From an uncultured bacterium (GTDB lineage: Bacteria; Verrucomicrobiota; Kiritimatiellia; RFP12; UBA1067), in assembly GCA_902799385.1 (NCBI GenBank), contig CADCAK010000021.1:1-57637 (forward strand): a stretch of 57,637 bases of DNA, read 5' to 3'. The position numbers were made by a program, and so were the translations under genes. Every line of letters begins with the position of its first letter. The stretch's first letter is position 1. Shown here piece by piece: positions 8,816-18,385 of this stretch. A model generated the notes under the pieces. It had not been told where the DNA came from and did not search any database. It saw nothing but the letters and a program-made list of their open reading frames with translations.

Positions 8816-9603
8816 CAAAGACCTGGCAGGACTACGGAAGGGAGTGGCTTGACACTCTCGTTGTCGCGATTTCAGTGGCGATGGCGTTCCGCGCCTACTT
8901 CTATGAGCCGTTCAACATCCCGACTGGCTCGATGCAGGAGACGCTCTGGGGCTACCATACCGTCGAAAACGTCGAGAAGGGGACGTGGGACGCGTTCCCG
9001 CTCTCGGTATTGAAGTGGCTGTGGACCGGCGAACGCGTCGTGGACTACAAGGCCCCTGCGTCGGGCATGGCGCACGTGCTGTCGCGCAACGACGGCTTTG
9101 CAGATGTCCGCATCGGCACGAGCACAAAGACATTTAAGCTGCCGACAGATGCGTGCCGCGCAATCGCCGGAAGGCACTTCCGCGCCGGGGAGACTCTATG
9201 GAAGGGCGCGATCGTCACTGGCGACTTCATATTCGTGAACCGCTGGATATGGAACTTCAGGAAGCCCCGCGATGGGGACGTGATGATATTCTCAACGACC
9301 GGCATTGCGCCGTCCGAGAACGGCATGTACGTCGGCATAGACGGCAAGCGCTACCTGATACAGCAGGAGACCCACTACATCAAGCGCATGAAGGCGACCC
9401 CCGGCGAGACCTACGTCCTTGAGCACCCTGTTGCAGGGCGGCCGACCGAGGTGACGATGGGCGAGGACGAGTACTTCGCCTGTGGAGATAATTTCAACAA
9501 CAGCTACGATAGCCGCTACTGGGGACCGGTTCCCGGCTCCAAGCTGCGCGGCGTCGGCAGCTTTGTATTCTGGCCATTCAACGGATGGAGGATCATAAGA
9601 TGA
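8812..9603 (+). CDS. lepB: Signal peptidase I
   Basis: Removes signal peptides from exported proteins at the outer face of the cytoplasmic membrane. One N-terminal membrane anchor (residues 13-30) precedes the catalytic Ser in IPTGSMQETL (about residue 40). The general-base Lys is in HYIKRMKATPGE (about residue 191), followed by the conserved GDNFNNSYDSRYWG box. The spacing between Ser and Lys is longer than in Escherichia-type enzymes because of an insert at about residues 45-110. The start overlaps the guaB stop (ATGA). Confidence 0.95.
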   Translation: MTKTWQDYGREWLDTLVVAISVAMAFRAYFYEPFNIPTGSMQETLWGYHTVENVEKGTWDAFPLSVLKWLWTGERVVDYKAPASGMAHVLSRNDGFADVRIGTSTKTFKLPTDACRAIAGRHFRAGETLWKGAIVTGDFIFVNRWIWNFRKPRDGDVMIFSTTGIAPSENGMYVGIDGKRYLIQQETHYIKRMKATPGETYVLEHPVAGRPTEVTMGEDEYFACGDNFNNSYDSRYWGPVPGSKLRGVGSFVFWPFNGWRIIR

Positions 9604-12338
9604 GCGAAGAACAGCTTATTCCGACTCCCGGCGTGTTCGGGGAGACCGGCAACTTTCTCCTTGAGCGCGAGCTCGGCAGGGGAGGTATGGGCGGCGTGTA
9701 CATGGGGCGCGACAAGATGCTTGACCGCCCCGTCGCCGTCAAGGTGATGCTCAAGGAATACGGCGCCGACGCCGAATTCGTCGAGAAGTTCAAGCGCGAG
9801 GCCCAGGCCGCCGCGCGTCTCATCCACCCGAACATCGCGCAGGTGTACAGCTATGGCATCGCCGACGGCATGCCGTACATCGCTATGGAGCTCGTTGCAG
9901 GGGGTTCCCTCGACCAGCTCATGAAGAACGCCGGTGCGGCGACCGACATCCCGCGCGTGATGAAGATATGCGAGCAGGTCGCGCAGGCCCTCAGGTGTGC
10001 CGCCGACCAGGGGCTCGTGCATGGCGACGTCAAGCCGGAAAACGTGCTTCTCGACGCGAACGGAAACGCGAAGCTCGTGGACTTCGGGCTCGCGGCGATG
10101 CAGAAGGACACGAACGAGATTTGGGGGACGCCTTACTACATCGCCCCCGAGAAGGTCAAGAAGGAGCCGGTCGACTACAGGGCCGACATGTACTCCCTCG
10201 GCGGCACGATATACCACGCGCTAACGGGTGTCGCCCCGTTCGAGGGCGACGACGCGACGGCCGTGGTGAGAAAGCGCTTCGAGGGCGCCCCGGTCCCGCC
10301 GAGCAAGATAAGGGCCGACATATCCCCGCAGATCGACGCCCTCGTCCTCAAGATGCTCGCCCTCAACCCCGCCGACCGGTTCCCGTCGTTCGAGGCGCTT
10401 CTTCAGGAGTTCGGACGCGTCATGGCGACCGGCCTTACCGCCTCGGCGTCCGCCGGGGCCCAGGCGGCGGGCACTTCTCCGAGCGGGCGCAAGCTCGTCA
10501 TGAAGGGAACCAGGCGCTTCAAGGTCAAGGCGCCAAGCGAAGCCCCGCAGGACGGCGATCAACAGGGGCGTAACACGCGCTTTGCGCCTCCGCCCGAGCC
10601 CGAAGAGGGCGGCGTCGTCGGCAAGGTGCTTGGCGTGGTCGGCATCACAATCGCCGCAATCGGCCTTGTCGCCGGTCTGCTCGTCTGGTATGTCATTGCG
10701 GACAGAAACGCGAGGGAGCGGGCGAAGCAGGAGCAGATATCCGGCAAGATCCGCGAGGCGAAAGCCTCGATTGCGGACCTGCGCAAGAACGCCTTGCTGT
10801 TTGCAGAGCATTGCGACGACCTGGCGTCGAAGTCCCTCAAGACCTGCCAGGAACCGACCGACAAGCTGATGCAGCAGCTTTCCGGCAAGTTCGACGCGTC
10901 GCTTCTTGCCAGGCTGAAGCCCGGCCCCACGCCCGAACTTCTCGCGGCAATAGCCCTCACGAACGCCGTCGACAAGTCGGCGACGGACGTCACAAACGCG
11001 CTTGCCGCAGCTGCGGCGCCGCTCGTCCAGGCGATGGCGGGCGCAATGCAGGGGATGGCTACCGCAGTCGGCGCGGCAGTTGTAGAAATCCCCAAGTTCC
11101 GCCCGCCGAACGACGACGAGGCAGATCCGGCGTCTCCTGAGCACAAGAAGTACATGGAGGCCAAGATGGCATGGGAAAAGGAGCAGGTGGAGAAGTTGGC
11201 AAAGGAGGCCGTGGCGCGCAAGAAGGCGGCCGACGCCTCCCCCTCAAGTCCGTCCGCGCCGACGTCAACCGACCTTTCCTCCATCGATGGCGTAAAGGCG
11301 GCTTTCGAAGTCCAGTTGAAGGAGATACTGTCGGTGGCCATTCGTGATACCGGGGTGATATGGAACCGGGCCTACGGCTGCCAGGCCGCGTCAATCCGCA
11401 TACGCAACAAGGTCAACGCGCTTGTCGAGAAGATCGACGACTTTAGAATCGACGGCGACGACGAGGCGACGATGAAGAGGGCGGCCGATTTCAGCCAGGC
11501 GGCGAAGGATGAGTTCGACCAGATCAAGGCGTCCGACGATGTCACCGCCATACAGAAGGGCGTCGCGTTCATCAGGTCCAAGGGCGCCAACGCGGTCAAG
11601 CAGACGGCGGACCGCATACTGATGGCTACGAAGGAGATGGAACGCCGATTGAAGAAGCTGGAGGACGAAGATGCGGCGAGAACGCGCGCGGCGAATCTCG
11701 AAAAGATAAAGCGGGACACTATCGAGAGGGACAACGCGAAAATCAAGGAGAAGTTCGATTCGCTTGCCACGACGGGCGTGTTCAAGCAGCTCGACTGGAA
11801 GAGCGCCATACGGCAGCTTACCATGGTGAAGGACGACTTCAAGTATTCCGAGAGCCAGATATATGCCGACGTGTTCATCCAGAAGGTGAACATGATGGCG
11901 ACCGTCCAGGAGGTGTTCATCGCCAACTGCAAGGAATACAAGTTCGCGAAGTCCAAGCTCGCCGGCTGCAAGATAACTGAGATAGACGACAAGGAAATCA
12001 AGATGGTGAAGCCCGACGGGCGCACGCCCGTGAAGATGAATTGGGTGAGGTTCTACCAGCAGTTCCACGGCAACCTGAACGAGTTGATCGTCAAGTTCAT
12101 CGAGAAGGGCAAGAACGCAAGCAAGCTCAAGGACGGCAAGAAGCTCAGCCTCCAGTCCTGGGCCGACGCCATGATGGGCGCTGCGCTCACCATGCAGATC
12201 ATCTGCGGCGACGACCCGACTGCGGCGGGGCGCGCTGAGCAGATAGCGAAGAACGCCGTGAAGGAGCTTCCCGACTACCTCAACCGCGCGAAGGCTGTGT
12301 TCCCCGACATGCAGTTCGACGCCGTGGCAGATGAATAA
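9600..12338 (+). CDS. Membrane-anchored Ser/Thr protein kinase with long C-terminal domain
   Basis: A Hanks-type kinase with the glycine loop GRGGMGG at about residue 28, the ATP Lys in VAVKV, the catalytic loop HGDVKPEN near residue 141, DFG near 160 and APEK. HGD replaces HRD, so it is a non-RD kinase. A single membrane segment at about residues 345-366 separates the cytoplasmic kinase from about 545 residues. That part holds a charged, probably coiled-coil region (KEQVEKLAKEAVARKKA) and no domain I recognise. ATG 9600 is eight bases after GGAGG and overlaps the lepB stop. The architecture resembles PASTA-type sensors, but no PASTA repeat is seen; the input signal is unknown. Confidence 0.9.
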   Translation: MSEEQLIPTPGVFGETGNFLLERELGRGGMGGVYMGRDKMLDRPVAVKVMLKEYGADAEFVEKFKREAQAAARLIHPNIAQVYSYGIADGMPYIAMELVAGGSLDQLMKNAGAATDIPRVMKICEQVAQALRCAADQGLVHGDVKPENVLLDANGNAKLVDFGLAAMQKDTNEIWGTPYYIAPEKVKKEPVDYRADMYSLGGTIYHALTGVAPFEGDDATAVVRKRFEGAPVPPSKIRADISPQIDALVLKMLALNPADRFPSFEALLQEFGRVMATGLTASASAGAQAAGTSPSGRKLVMKGTRRFKVKAPSEAPQDGDQQGRNTRFAPPPEPEEGGVVGKVLGVVGITIAAIGLVAGLLVWYVIADRNARERAKQEQISGKIREAKASIADLRKNALLFAEHCDDLASKSLKTCQEPTDKLMQQLSGKFDASLLARLKPGPTPELLAAIALTNAVDKSATDVTNALAAAAAPLVQAMAGAMQGMATAVGAAVVEIPKFRPPNDDEADPASPEHKKYMEAKMAWEKEQVEKLAKEAVARKKAADASPSSPSAPTSTDLSSIDGVKAAFEVQLKEILSVAIRDTGVIWNRAYGCQAASIRIRNKVNALVEKIDDFRIDGDDEATMKRAADFSQAAKDEFDQIKASDDVTAIQKGVAFIRSKGANAVKQTADRILMATKEMERRLKKLEDEDAARTRAANLEKIKRDTIERDNAKIKEKFDSLATTGVFKQLDWKSAIRQLTMVKDDFKYSESQIYADVFIQKVNMMATVQEVFIANCKEYKFAKSKLAGCKITEIDDKEIKMVKPDGRTPVKMNWVRFYQQFHGNLNELIVKFIEKGKNASKLKDGKKLSLQSWADAMMGAALTMQIICGDDPTAAGRAEQIAKNAVKELPDYLNRAKAVFPDMQFDAVADE

Positions 12339-12360
12339 GGCCGCTTCGAGGCAACGAGAC

Positions 12361-13557
12361 ATGAAGAAGAATCTTACAGCATCGGTCATTACGCTCGTCT
12401 CCTTGTTTGCCCTTGGCGCCGACTATGCGCCCGAGAAATGGAATCTCGAGGCCCGCGACAAGTTCGCCGCGCAGCGCTTTGGAATCTTCATTCACTGGGG
12501 GCTCTACGCCAACTACGCCCAGGGCGAATGGTACCAGCAGAACATCGGCATCGACACCGAGACATACGGACGCATGATGGACGGCTTCTACCCGTCGAAG
12601 TTCGACGCCAGGGAATGGGTACGCGTCTTCAAGGACGCGGGGGCAAGGTACGTCACCATAACCTCGCGCCACCACGACGGCTTTTCGCTCTGGCCGACCA
12701 AGGTCGATGACGGCTACAACATCGCGAACACGCCATTCAAGCGCGACATCCTCGGCGAGCTTTCGAAGGCCTGCGACGAGGCGGGCCTTCAGCTCAACTT
12801 CTATTACTCGCTCATGGACTGGCACCGCAAGGACTATCCCGCGGGGACGGTGGCCGTCAAATGCCTTGGACGGCAGAAGGGCGACTACGAGTCGTACAAG
12901 AAGTTCATGCTTGCCCAGATCGGCGAGCTTATTGACAATTACCATCCCGGCAACATCTGGTTCGACGGCGAGTGGGAGCACGCGCACCACCAGAACGACG
13001 GCACGTGGAAGCGCACCCTCGACTGGGATTTCGATACGATTTACGATTTCATCCACTCCAAGAAGACGCTCGTCGCCAACAACAACCACCAGCCGATCCG
13101 CGCGAAGGAAGACATCCAGCTCTTCGAGCGCGATCTCCCGGGCGACAATTCCGACGCCGGCTTTTCAATGAACCAGCCCGTCGCCCACGACCGCCCCGTC
13201 GAGCAGTGCGACGTCATCCAGCACGGCATTTGGGGCTATCGCATCAGGGAAGGGCGCTTTCGTACGCCGGAGGATGTCTGCGCGATGATCTGCCGCTGCG
13301 CCGGGAAGGACAGCAACCTCCTCATGAACATCGGGCCTGACGGCTCCGGACGCCTTCCGACGCGCGCCGTCGAGGTTATGGCCGAGGTCGGCAAGTGGAT
13401 GCGCGAGAACGGCGAGGCGATTTACGGGACGCGCGGCATCGGCCTCGTCAAGAATGCCGACGGAAGCGAGACGGCAAAGACGAGAAAGGGCGACACTGTC
13501 TATGTCATAACCATCCCGCAAGGCGCAAAGGGCTTCCCCACAGTTACGACCAATTGA
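12361..13557 (+). CDS. Secreted alpha-L-fucosidase, GH29
   Basis: Releases L-fucose from glycans. The signal peptide is MKKNLTASVITLVSLFALG. The GH29 barrel has GIFIHWGLYA, TSRHHDGFSLWPTK and IWFDGEWE, whose Asp is the nucleophile. GPDGSGRLP, typical of the family C-terminal barrel region, is also present. At 398 aa it essentially lacks the C-terminal beta-sandwich found in many members. Its last residues run into a repeat-like stretch (13551-13600). L-fucose isomerase follows 45 bp later, tying product release to the first intracellular step. Confidence 0.93.
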   Translation: MKKNLTASVITLVSLFALGADYAPEKWNLEARDKFAAQRFGIFIHWGLYANYAQGEWYQQNIGIDTETYGRMMDGFYPSKFDAREWVRVFKDAGARYVTITSRHHDGFSLWPTKVDDGYNIANTPFKRDILGELSKACDEAGLQLNFYYSLMDWHRKDYPAGTVAVKCLGRQKGDYESYKKFMLAQIGELIDNYHPGNIWFDGEWEHAHHQNDGTWKRTLDWDFDTIYDFIHSKKTLVANNNHQPIRAKEDIQLFERDLPGDNSDAGFSMNQPVAHDRPVEQCDVIQHGIWGYRIREGRFRTPEDVCAMICRCAGKDSNLLMNIGPDGSGRLPTRAVEVMAEVGKWMRENGEAIYGTRGIGLVKNADGSETAKTRKGDTVYVITIPQGAKGFPTVTTN

Positions 13558-13600
13558 CAATTCAACCACGACCTTTCCAACCTTTCAACTTTCTTAACAC
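13551..13600 (+). repeat. Pyrimidine-rich ACCTTTCCAACCTTTCAAC repeat
   Basis: Spans the end of the fucosidase gene and the short gap before fucI. CCTTTC occurs twice in near-tandem, and its complement reads GTTGAAAGGTTGGAAAGG. It has the same text-like, low-complexity character as the other repeats in this window, and it contains no obvious ribosome binding site for fucI. Confidence 0.5.
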
Positions 13601-13602
13601 CT

Positions 13603-15405
13603 ATGAACCAGACAGTATTCACCAACAATCCGTTCCCAAAGGTGGGCATTCGCCCGATCATCGACGGCCGCCGGCGCGGCGTTAGGGAGTCGCTCGAAGA
13701 CCAGACGATGGCGATGGCGAAAGCAGCCGCTAAGCTGATATCGGGCAGCCTCAAGTATCCCGACGGCACGCCTGTCGAATGTGTCATCGCCGACACGACG
13801 ATCGGCGGCAGGTTCGAGGCCGCGCAGTGCGCGAACAAGTTCGCCGCGAACAACGTCGGCGTCTCACTTTCCGTTACGCCTTGCTGGTGCTACGGCACCG
13901 AGACGATGGACATCGATCCGACGATCCCGAAGGCCGTCTGGGGCTTCAATGGCACGGAGCGTCCTGGGGCCGTCTATCTCGCGTGCATGCTCGCTGGCTA
14001 CGCGCAGCGCGGAATGCCTGCCTACGGCATCTACGGGCGCGAGGTGCAGAACCGCGACGAGACGACGAAGATCCCCGCTGACGTTGCGGAGAAGATTCTC
14101 AGGTTCGCCAAGGCGGGCCTTGCCGTCGCCATGATGAAGGGCAAGAGTTACCTCTCGATAGGGACTTCCGCGATGGGCATTGCGGGCTCCTTCGTCGACA
14201 TCGACTTCATGCAGGACTACCTCGGCCTTGCTCCCGAGAACATGGACGAGTGCGAGATTCTCCGCCGCATCGAGGAGGGCATCTACGACAAGGAAGAGTA
14301 CAAGAAGGCCCTTGCGTGGATGAAGAAGAACCTCAAGGAAGGCAAGGACTACAATCCCGCGAAGATACAGAAGTCTCGCACCGAGAAGGACAAGGACTGG
14401 GAGTTCATCGCGAAGATGGCTATCATCGTCCGCGACATGATGGCCGGCAATCCCAAGCTCAAGGAGATGGGCTTTGGCGAAGAGGCCGTCGGGCGCAATG
14501 CCATCGCGGGCGGCTTCCAGGGCCAACGCCAGTGGACCGACCACTGGCCGAACGGCGATGTCGCCGAGGTTATGTGCAACACTTCGTTCGACTGGAACGG
14601 CAGGAAGATGCCGCAGATCCTCGCGACGGAGAACGATTCGCTCAACGGAATCTGCATGCTTCTCATGTGGCTCCTCACCAACAAGGCGTCGATGTTTGCC
14701 GACGTTCGCACCTACTGGAGCGACGCGGCGGTGAAGCGGGCGACCGGCAAGGGGCTTCCCAAGGAGGCAAAGGCGGGCATAATCCATCTTCTCAACTCCG
14801 GCTCGTGCTGCCTCGACGCGGCGGGCGAGATGAAGGAGAAGGGGAAGTCGGTCTTCAAGAACTGGTGGGAAGTCACGCAGAAGGATATCGACGCCACCTT
14901 GAAGGCGACGAAGTGGGTTCCCGCTGGAGTAGAGTACTTCCGCGGCGGCGGCTTCTCTTCGTCGTTCCTTACGCCCAAGGGGATGCCTCTCACGATGATT
15001 CGCATTTCGATCGTGAAAGGCCAGGGTCCCGTTCTCCAGATCGCCGAGGGCTATTCCGTCACTCTCGATCCGAAGCAGCAGAAGGCGCTCATGGAGCGCA
15101 CAAACCCAGAATGGCCTTGCACATGGTTTACGCCGCGCCTCACGGGGAAGGGCTTCTTCAAGGACGTCTACTCGGTGATGAACGCCTGGGCCGCCAACCA
15201 CGGCGCAATCGCCTACGGTCACATCGGCGCCGATCTCATCACGCTCGCCTCGATGCTCCGCATTCCGGTCGCAATGCACAATGTTCCGGAAGAGAAGGTC
15301 TTCCAGCCGCATTGCTGGGGGCTCTTCGGCGCGAGCGACGACCCGACCGGCGCTGACTACCGCGCTTGCGCGAACTTTGGCCCGCTATACGCGACCAATC
15401 GGTAA
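13603..15405 (+). CDS. fucI: L-fucose isomerase
   Basis: Converts L-fucose to L-fuculose, a Mn2+-dependent ketol isomerisation in the cytoplasm. The 600-residue length fits the hexameric FucI family. Recognisable blocks include [20 protein letters not shown] at the N terminus, [14 protein letters not shown], the metal-binding ATENDSLNG and the C-terminal GHIGADL. It follows the GH29 fucosidase directly. The kinase (FucK) and aldolase (FucA) that complete the classical pathway are not in this window. Confidence 0.95.
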   Translation: MNQTVFTNNPFPKVGIRPIIDGRRRGVRESLEDQTMAMAKAAAKLISGSLKYPDGTPVECVIADTTIGGRFEAAQCANKFAANNVGVSLSVTPCWCYGTETMDIDPTIPKAVWGFNGTERPGAVYLACMLAGYAQRGMPAYGIYGREVQNRDETTKIPADVAEKILRFAKAGLAVAMMKGKSYLSIGTSAMGIAGSFVDIDFMQDYLGLAPENMDECEILRRIEEGIYDKEEYKKALAWMKKNLKEGKDYNPAKIQKSRTEKDKDWEFIAKMAIIVRDMMAGNPKLKEMGFGEEAVGRNAIAGGFQGQRQWTDHWPNGDVAEVMCNTSFDWNGRKMPQILATENDSLNGICMLLMWLLTNKASMFADVRTYWSDAAVKRATGKGLPKEAKAGIIHLLNSGSCCLDAAGEMKEKGKSVFKNWWEVTQKDIDATLKATKWVPAGVEYFRGGGFSSSFLTPKGMPLTMIRISIVKGQGPVLQIAEGYSVTLDPKQQKALMERTNPEWPCTWFTPRLTGKGFFKDVYSVMNAWAANHGAIAYGHIGADLITLASMLRIPVAMHNVPEEKVFQPHCWGLFGASDDPTGADYRACANFGPLYATNR

Positions 15406-15430
15406 TGCAGTCTTAAGTCAGAGGTTGAAA

Positions 15431-16747
15431 ATGAAGATTCTTGTTGTCGGAAGCGGTGGGCGCGAACACGCGATTGCATGGCGGCTCGCGCAGGATGAAG
15501 AGGGGCATGAGCTCTACTGCGCCCCTGGAAACGCGGGGACGGCTGCCATCGCAACGAACGTTGCAGTCGCGGCGGAAGACGTCGAGGCCATAGCCGCATG
15601 GGCCACCATGAATCACCCGGATCTCGTGGTCGTGGGCCCGGAGGCTCCCCTTGTGAAAGGGCTTGTAGACGCGCTCCAGGGCATAGGCGTTCCCGCGTTC
15701 GGGCCTGTCGCCGCCGGCGCCCGCATGGAAGGCTCGAAGCGCTTTGCGAAGGAAGTGATGAATTCGGCTGGAGTCCCTACCGGCAAGGCCGAAGTGTTCA
15801 CCGACGCAGCGGCCGCAAAGGCGGCGCTTCCGTCGTTCGGGCTTCCTGTCGTGATCAAGGCCGACGGACTCGCGGCGGGGAAGGGCGTGATCGTCGCAGA
15901 GACGGTCGAGCAGGCCGAAGACGCAATCGACGACATGCTCGTCGGGAATAAGTTTGGCGCAGCCGGCGCGGAAGTGCTGATCGAGGAGTTCCTGCACGGC
16001 GAGGAGTGCTCTATCCTTGCGCTCGTCGACGGCGAGAACGCCGTGCTTCTTCCGTCGTCGCAGGACCACAAGCGTGTGTTCGACGGTGACAAGGGCCCGA
16101 ACACCGGCGGCATGGGTGCCTATAGCCCCGCGCCTGTCGTGACTGCCGACCGCCTTCCCGAGATCAAGGAGAAGATCATCCTTCCAGTCGTGCGCGAGCT
16201 CAAGAAGCGCGGCATCGTCTATCGTGGTGTACTCTACGCGGGGCTCATGGTCAACGACGAGAATTCAAATCCCCACGGACCCGTTGCGAAGAGCGGCTCT
16301 GCCGTCAATGTCGTGGAGTTCAATGCACGCTTCGGCGATCCTGAGACCGAGGCCGTCCTCCCGCGCCTCGGCGGGTCTTTCGCGACTGCGCTTCTCCACG
16401 CGGCGACAGGCCAGCTCAAGGACGAGGATGTCGTCGTGAAGGACGAGGCGGCTGCGACCGTAATCATTGCCTCTGGCGGATATCCCGGCTCCTACGAGAA
16501 GGGTAAGGAGATACGGGGAATCGGGAACGGGGAATGGGGAACGGGTGATTGTATCGTGTTCCACTGCGGGACGAAGGCGGCCGATGGGAAGATCCTCACG
16601 TCCGGCGGGCGCGTCCTTTCCGTAACCGGCATGGGCGCGACGTTGCGCGAGGCGGTTGACAAGGCGTATGCGGGCGTCGCGAAGATTTCCTTCGACAAGA
16701 TGTTCTACCGCAAGGACATAGCACACCGCGCCTTTGACCGCGGCTGA
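15431..16747 (+). CDS. purD: Phosphoribosylamine-glycine ligase
   Basis: Second step of de novo purine synthesis: ATP + phosphoribosylamine + glycine to GAR. VVGSGGREHA at the N terminus, GPEAPL, the ATP-grasp loop KADGLAAGKGV, DHKRVFDGDKGPNTGGMG and the metal-binding EFNARFGDPE are all present. GAGG lies seven bases before ATG 15431. A GGGGAAY repeat is inserted in frame at 16515-16545 in the C-terminal domain, giving GIGNGEWGTGD where relatives have an acidic loop. The enzyme otherwise looks intact at 438 aa. Confidence 0.96.
   Translation: MKILVVGSGGREHAIAWRLAQDEEGHELYCAPGNAGTAAIATNVAVAAEDVEAIAAWATMNHPDLVVVGPEAPLVKGLVDALQGIGVPAFGPVAAGARMEGSKRFAKEVMNSAGVPTGKAEVFTDAAAAKAALPSFGLPVVIKADGLAAGKGVIVAETVEQAEDAIDDMLVGNKFGAAGAEVLIEEFLHGEECSILALVDGENAVLLPSSQDHKRVFDGDKGPNTGGMGAYSPAPVVTADRLPEIKEKIILPVVRELKKRGIVYRGVLYAGLMVNDENSNPHGPVAKSGSAVNVVEFNARFGDPETEAVLPRLGGSFATALLHAATGQLKDEDVVVKDEAAATVIIASGGYPGSYEKGKEIRGIGNGEWGTGDCIVFHCGTKAADGKILTSGGRVLSVTGMGATLREAVDKAYAGVAKISFDKMFYRKDIAHRAFDRG
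16515..16545 (+). repeat. GGGGAAY repeat inside purD
   Basis: Four consecutive units alternating GGGGAAT, CGGGAAC, GGGGAAT and GGGGAAC, the same family as 1438-1464 in the GH2 gene. It keeps the purD reading frame. Confidence 0.8.
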
Positions 16748-16752
16748 TTGGC

Positions 16753-17523
16753 GTGAAGGTTGTCTCCCTTGCGAGCGGAAGCGCGGGAAACGCGTATTGC
16801 GTCGAGTCGGAGGGCTGTGTCCTCCTGATAGACTGCGGCCTCAGTTGCCGCGAACTACTGAAGCGCAGTCGTGTCGCAGGGATTGACCTCGCCTCGGTCA
16901 TTGCTGCGGTGTTCACTCACAGTCACGACGACCATATAAAAGGTGTAGCGAAGTTTCACGACTGTTTCCCAGAGGCGGGGCTTTTCGCAAACGCGATGAC
17001 AGCCGATTCAATCGCCGCGTCTGCTGGTATCGACGAGATGGACTTTTCGATCTTTGAGAACGGACAGGACTTCGAGGTTGGGCCTTTCGACATCAAGCCG
17101 TTTGCAATTCCGCACGACACGAGCGACCCCGTCGGCTTTCTCGTCGCGGACGGCGACTGCAGGTATTTCCATGCGACCGACATAGGCACGCCTCTTGAAT
17201 CGATAGGGGAGAATCTTTCCGAGGCGGACATAGCGACGCTCGAATCGAACCACGACGCGGTTCTCTTGCGAAAGAGCGGCCGTCATCCAAGCTTGATTCA
17301 GCGCATCGCAGGTCCTCGCGGCCATCTCTCGAACGACCAGGCGTGCGATCTCGTCAGGCGCTTTGCGTCGCCGCGCCTTAGAAAACTCGCGCTTGCGCAT
17401 CTTTCGCGCGACTGCAACGTGCCGCATGTCGCCGAGGATGCGATGCGCACTACGCTTTGCGAAATCGGGCGCACTGATATCGACCTTAAGGTTCTCTGCC
17501 AAGATGAAATCGTCGAGATATAG
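16753..17523 (+). CDS. Metallo-beta-lactamase fold hydrolase (YycJ/WalJ-like)
   Basis: GTG start five bases after purD. The N terminus MKVVSLASGSAGNAYCVE and metal-binding THSHDDHIKG are those of the YycJ/WalJ group of MBL-fold proteins. Further ligands are HDTSDPVGF, the Asp of FHATDIG and LAHLSRDCN near the end. WalJ is connected with cell-wall/DNA homeostasis in Firmicutes and is suspected to be a nuclease; the function here is inferred only from family. The 256-aa length is usual. The 3' end overlaps the next gene by 20 bp. Confidence 0.85.
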   Translation: MKVVSLASGSAGNAYCVESEGCVLLIDCGLSCRELLKRSRVAGIDLASVIAAVFTHSHDDHIKGVAKFHDCFPEAGLFANAMTADSIAASAGIDEMDFSIFENGQDFEVGPFDIKPFAIPHDTSDPVGFLVADGDCRYFHATDIGTPLESIGENLSEADIATLESNHDAVLLRKSGRHPSLIQRIAGPRGHLSNDQACDLVRRFASPRLRKLALAHLSRDCNVPHVAEDAMRTTLCEIGRTDIDLKVLCQDEIVEI

Positions 17524-18385
17524 GTTTTGTGGCGCTTGCGTGCCTGCGGCACTAGTGCTTGGTGTCATGTGTGTTGTCGCTGGTTGCGGACGGCAGCAAA
17601 TCGAGCGCGTTGAATGGCCTGTAATGGGAACGGTTGCGGCGGTTCAAATAAGGCATGGGGTGTCCTTCTATGCCGTGACGACGAATGAGATAAAGGGCGT
17701 CTTTGAAGAAGTGGAGCGGTTGCTCAACGCGCATAACGCAGACTCTGAACTCAATAAGCTGGCGGGCTTGCCTGAAGACGAAATCCTCGCTGGCTGCGAC
17801 GGGAAAACTATTGTTCGATTCCCTTGGCTGGTGACCAGACCTTGCTACGAGGCGGCGTTTAAGCTGATGCATGAGTCCGGCGGCGCTTTCAACCCGCGAT
17901 GGAGGGGCCCGAATACGCTCGACCTTGGGGCGATTGCAAAGGGGTTTGCCGTGGATGCGGCGGGGGGCTATGCAGATCATGCTGACGCGCTTATTGATCT
18001 CGGCGGCAACCTCAAGTCTGTGCGCGGCAGTTGGCGCACAGGCGTTCGCGATCCATTTGGCGACGGATTTGCCGCAGTCGTAGATCTGCATAAGGGCGAG
18101 GCGCTTGCGACGAGCGCGACATACTACCGCGGAAGCCACATTTACGACGGCCGGACGGGCCTCGCCGTCTCCAACGGCGTCGCGTCGGTGACGGTACTTT
18201 GCAACTCCGCGATGTGGGCAGACGGCCTTTCTACGACGCTATTCGTGCTTGGACCGGAAGAGGGCAGGAAGTTCCTCGACGACAAGCTGAAACTTCTCGT
18301 CGGCGACATGAAAGTTTCCGTGCTGTGGATAATGGACGACGGTAGGCAAGATATTTACGGCAATGATAGATTTCAAGGGAATTAG
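17504..18385 (+). CDS. apbE: FAD:protein FMN transferase, lipoprotein
   Basis: Transfers FMN from FAD to a Thr of target proteins such as Nqr/Rnf subunits. From ATG 17504 the N terminus is a lipoprotein signal with lipobox VAGC, so it is anchored outside the cytoplasmic membrane. Family signatures: VMGTVAAV, ESGGAFNP, DLGAIAKGFAVD (FAD/Mg loop), DLGGNL, and SATYYRGSHIYDGRTG near the end. At 293 aa it is slightly short. It overlaps both neighbours (20 bp upstream, 23 bp downstream). No flavinylated partner is encoded nearby. Confidence 0.9.
   Translation: MKSSRYRFCGACVPAALVLGVMCVVAGCGRQQIERVEWPVMGTVAAVQIRHGVSFYAVTTNEIKGVFEEVERLLNAHNADSELNKLAGLPEDEILAGCDGKTIVRFPWLVTRPCYEAAFKLMHESGGAFNPRWRGPNTLDLGAIAKGFAVDAAGGYADHADALIDLGGNLKSVRGSWRTGVRDPFGDGFAAVVDLHKGEALATSATYYRGSHIYDGRTGLAVSNGVASVTVLCNSAMWADGLSTTLFVLGPEEGRKFLDDKLKLLVGDMKVSVLWIMDDGRQDIYGNDRFQGN

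Noticed and set aside
13864..15312. 482-codon - strand open frame across fucI
   Set aside because: No family resemblance; the + strand is L-fucose isomerase.
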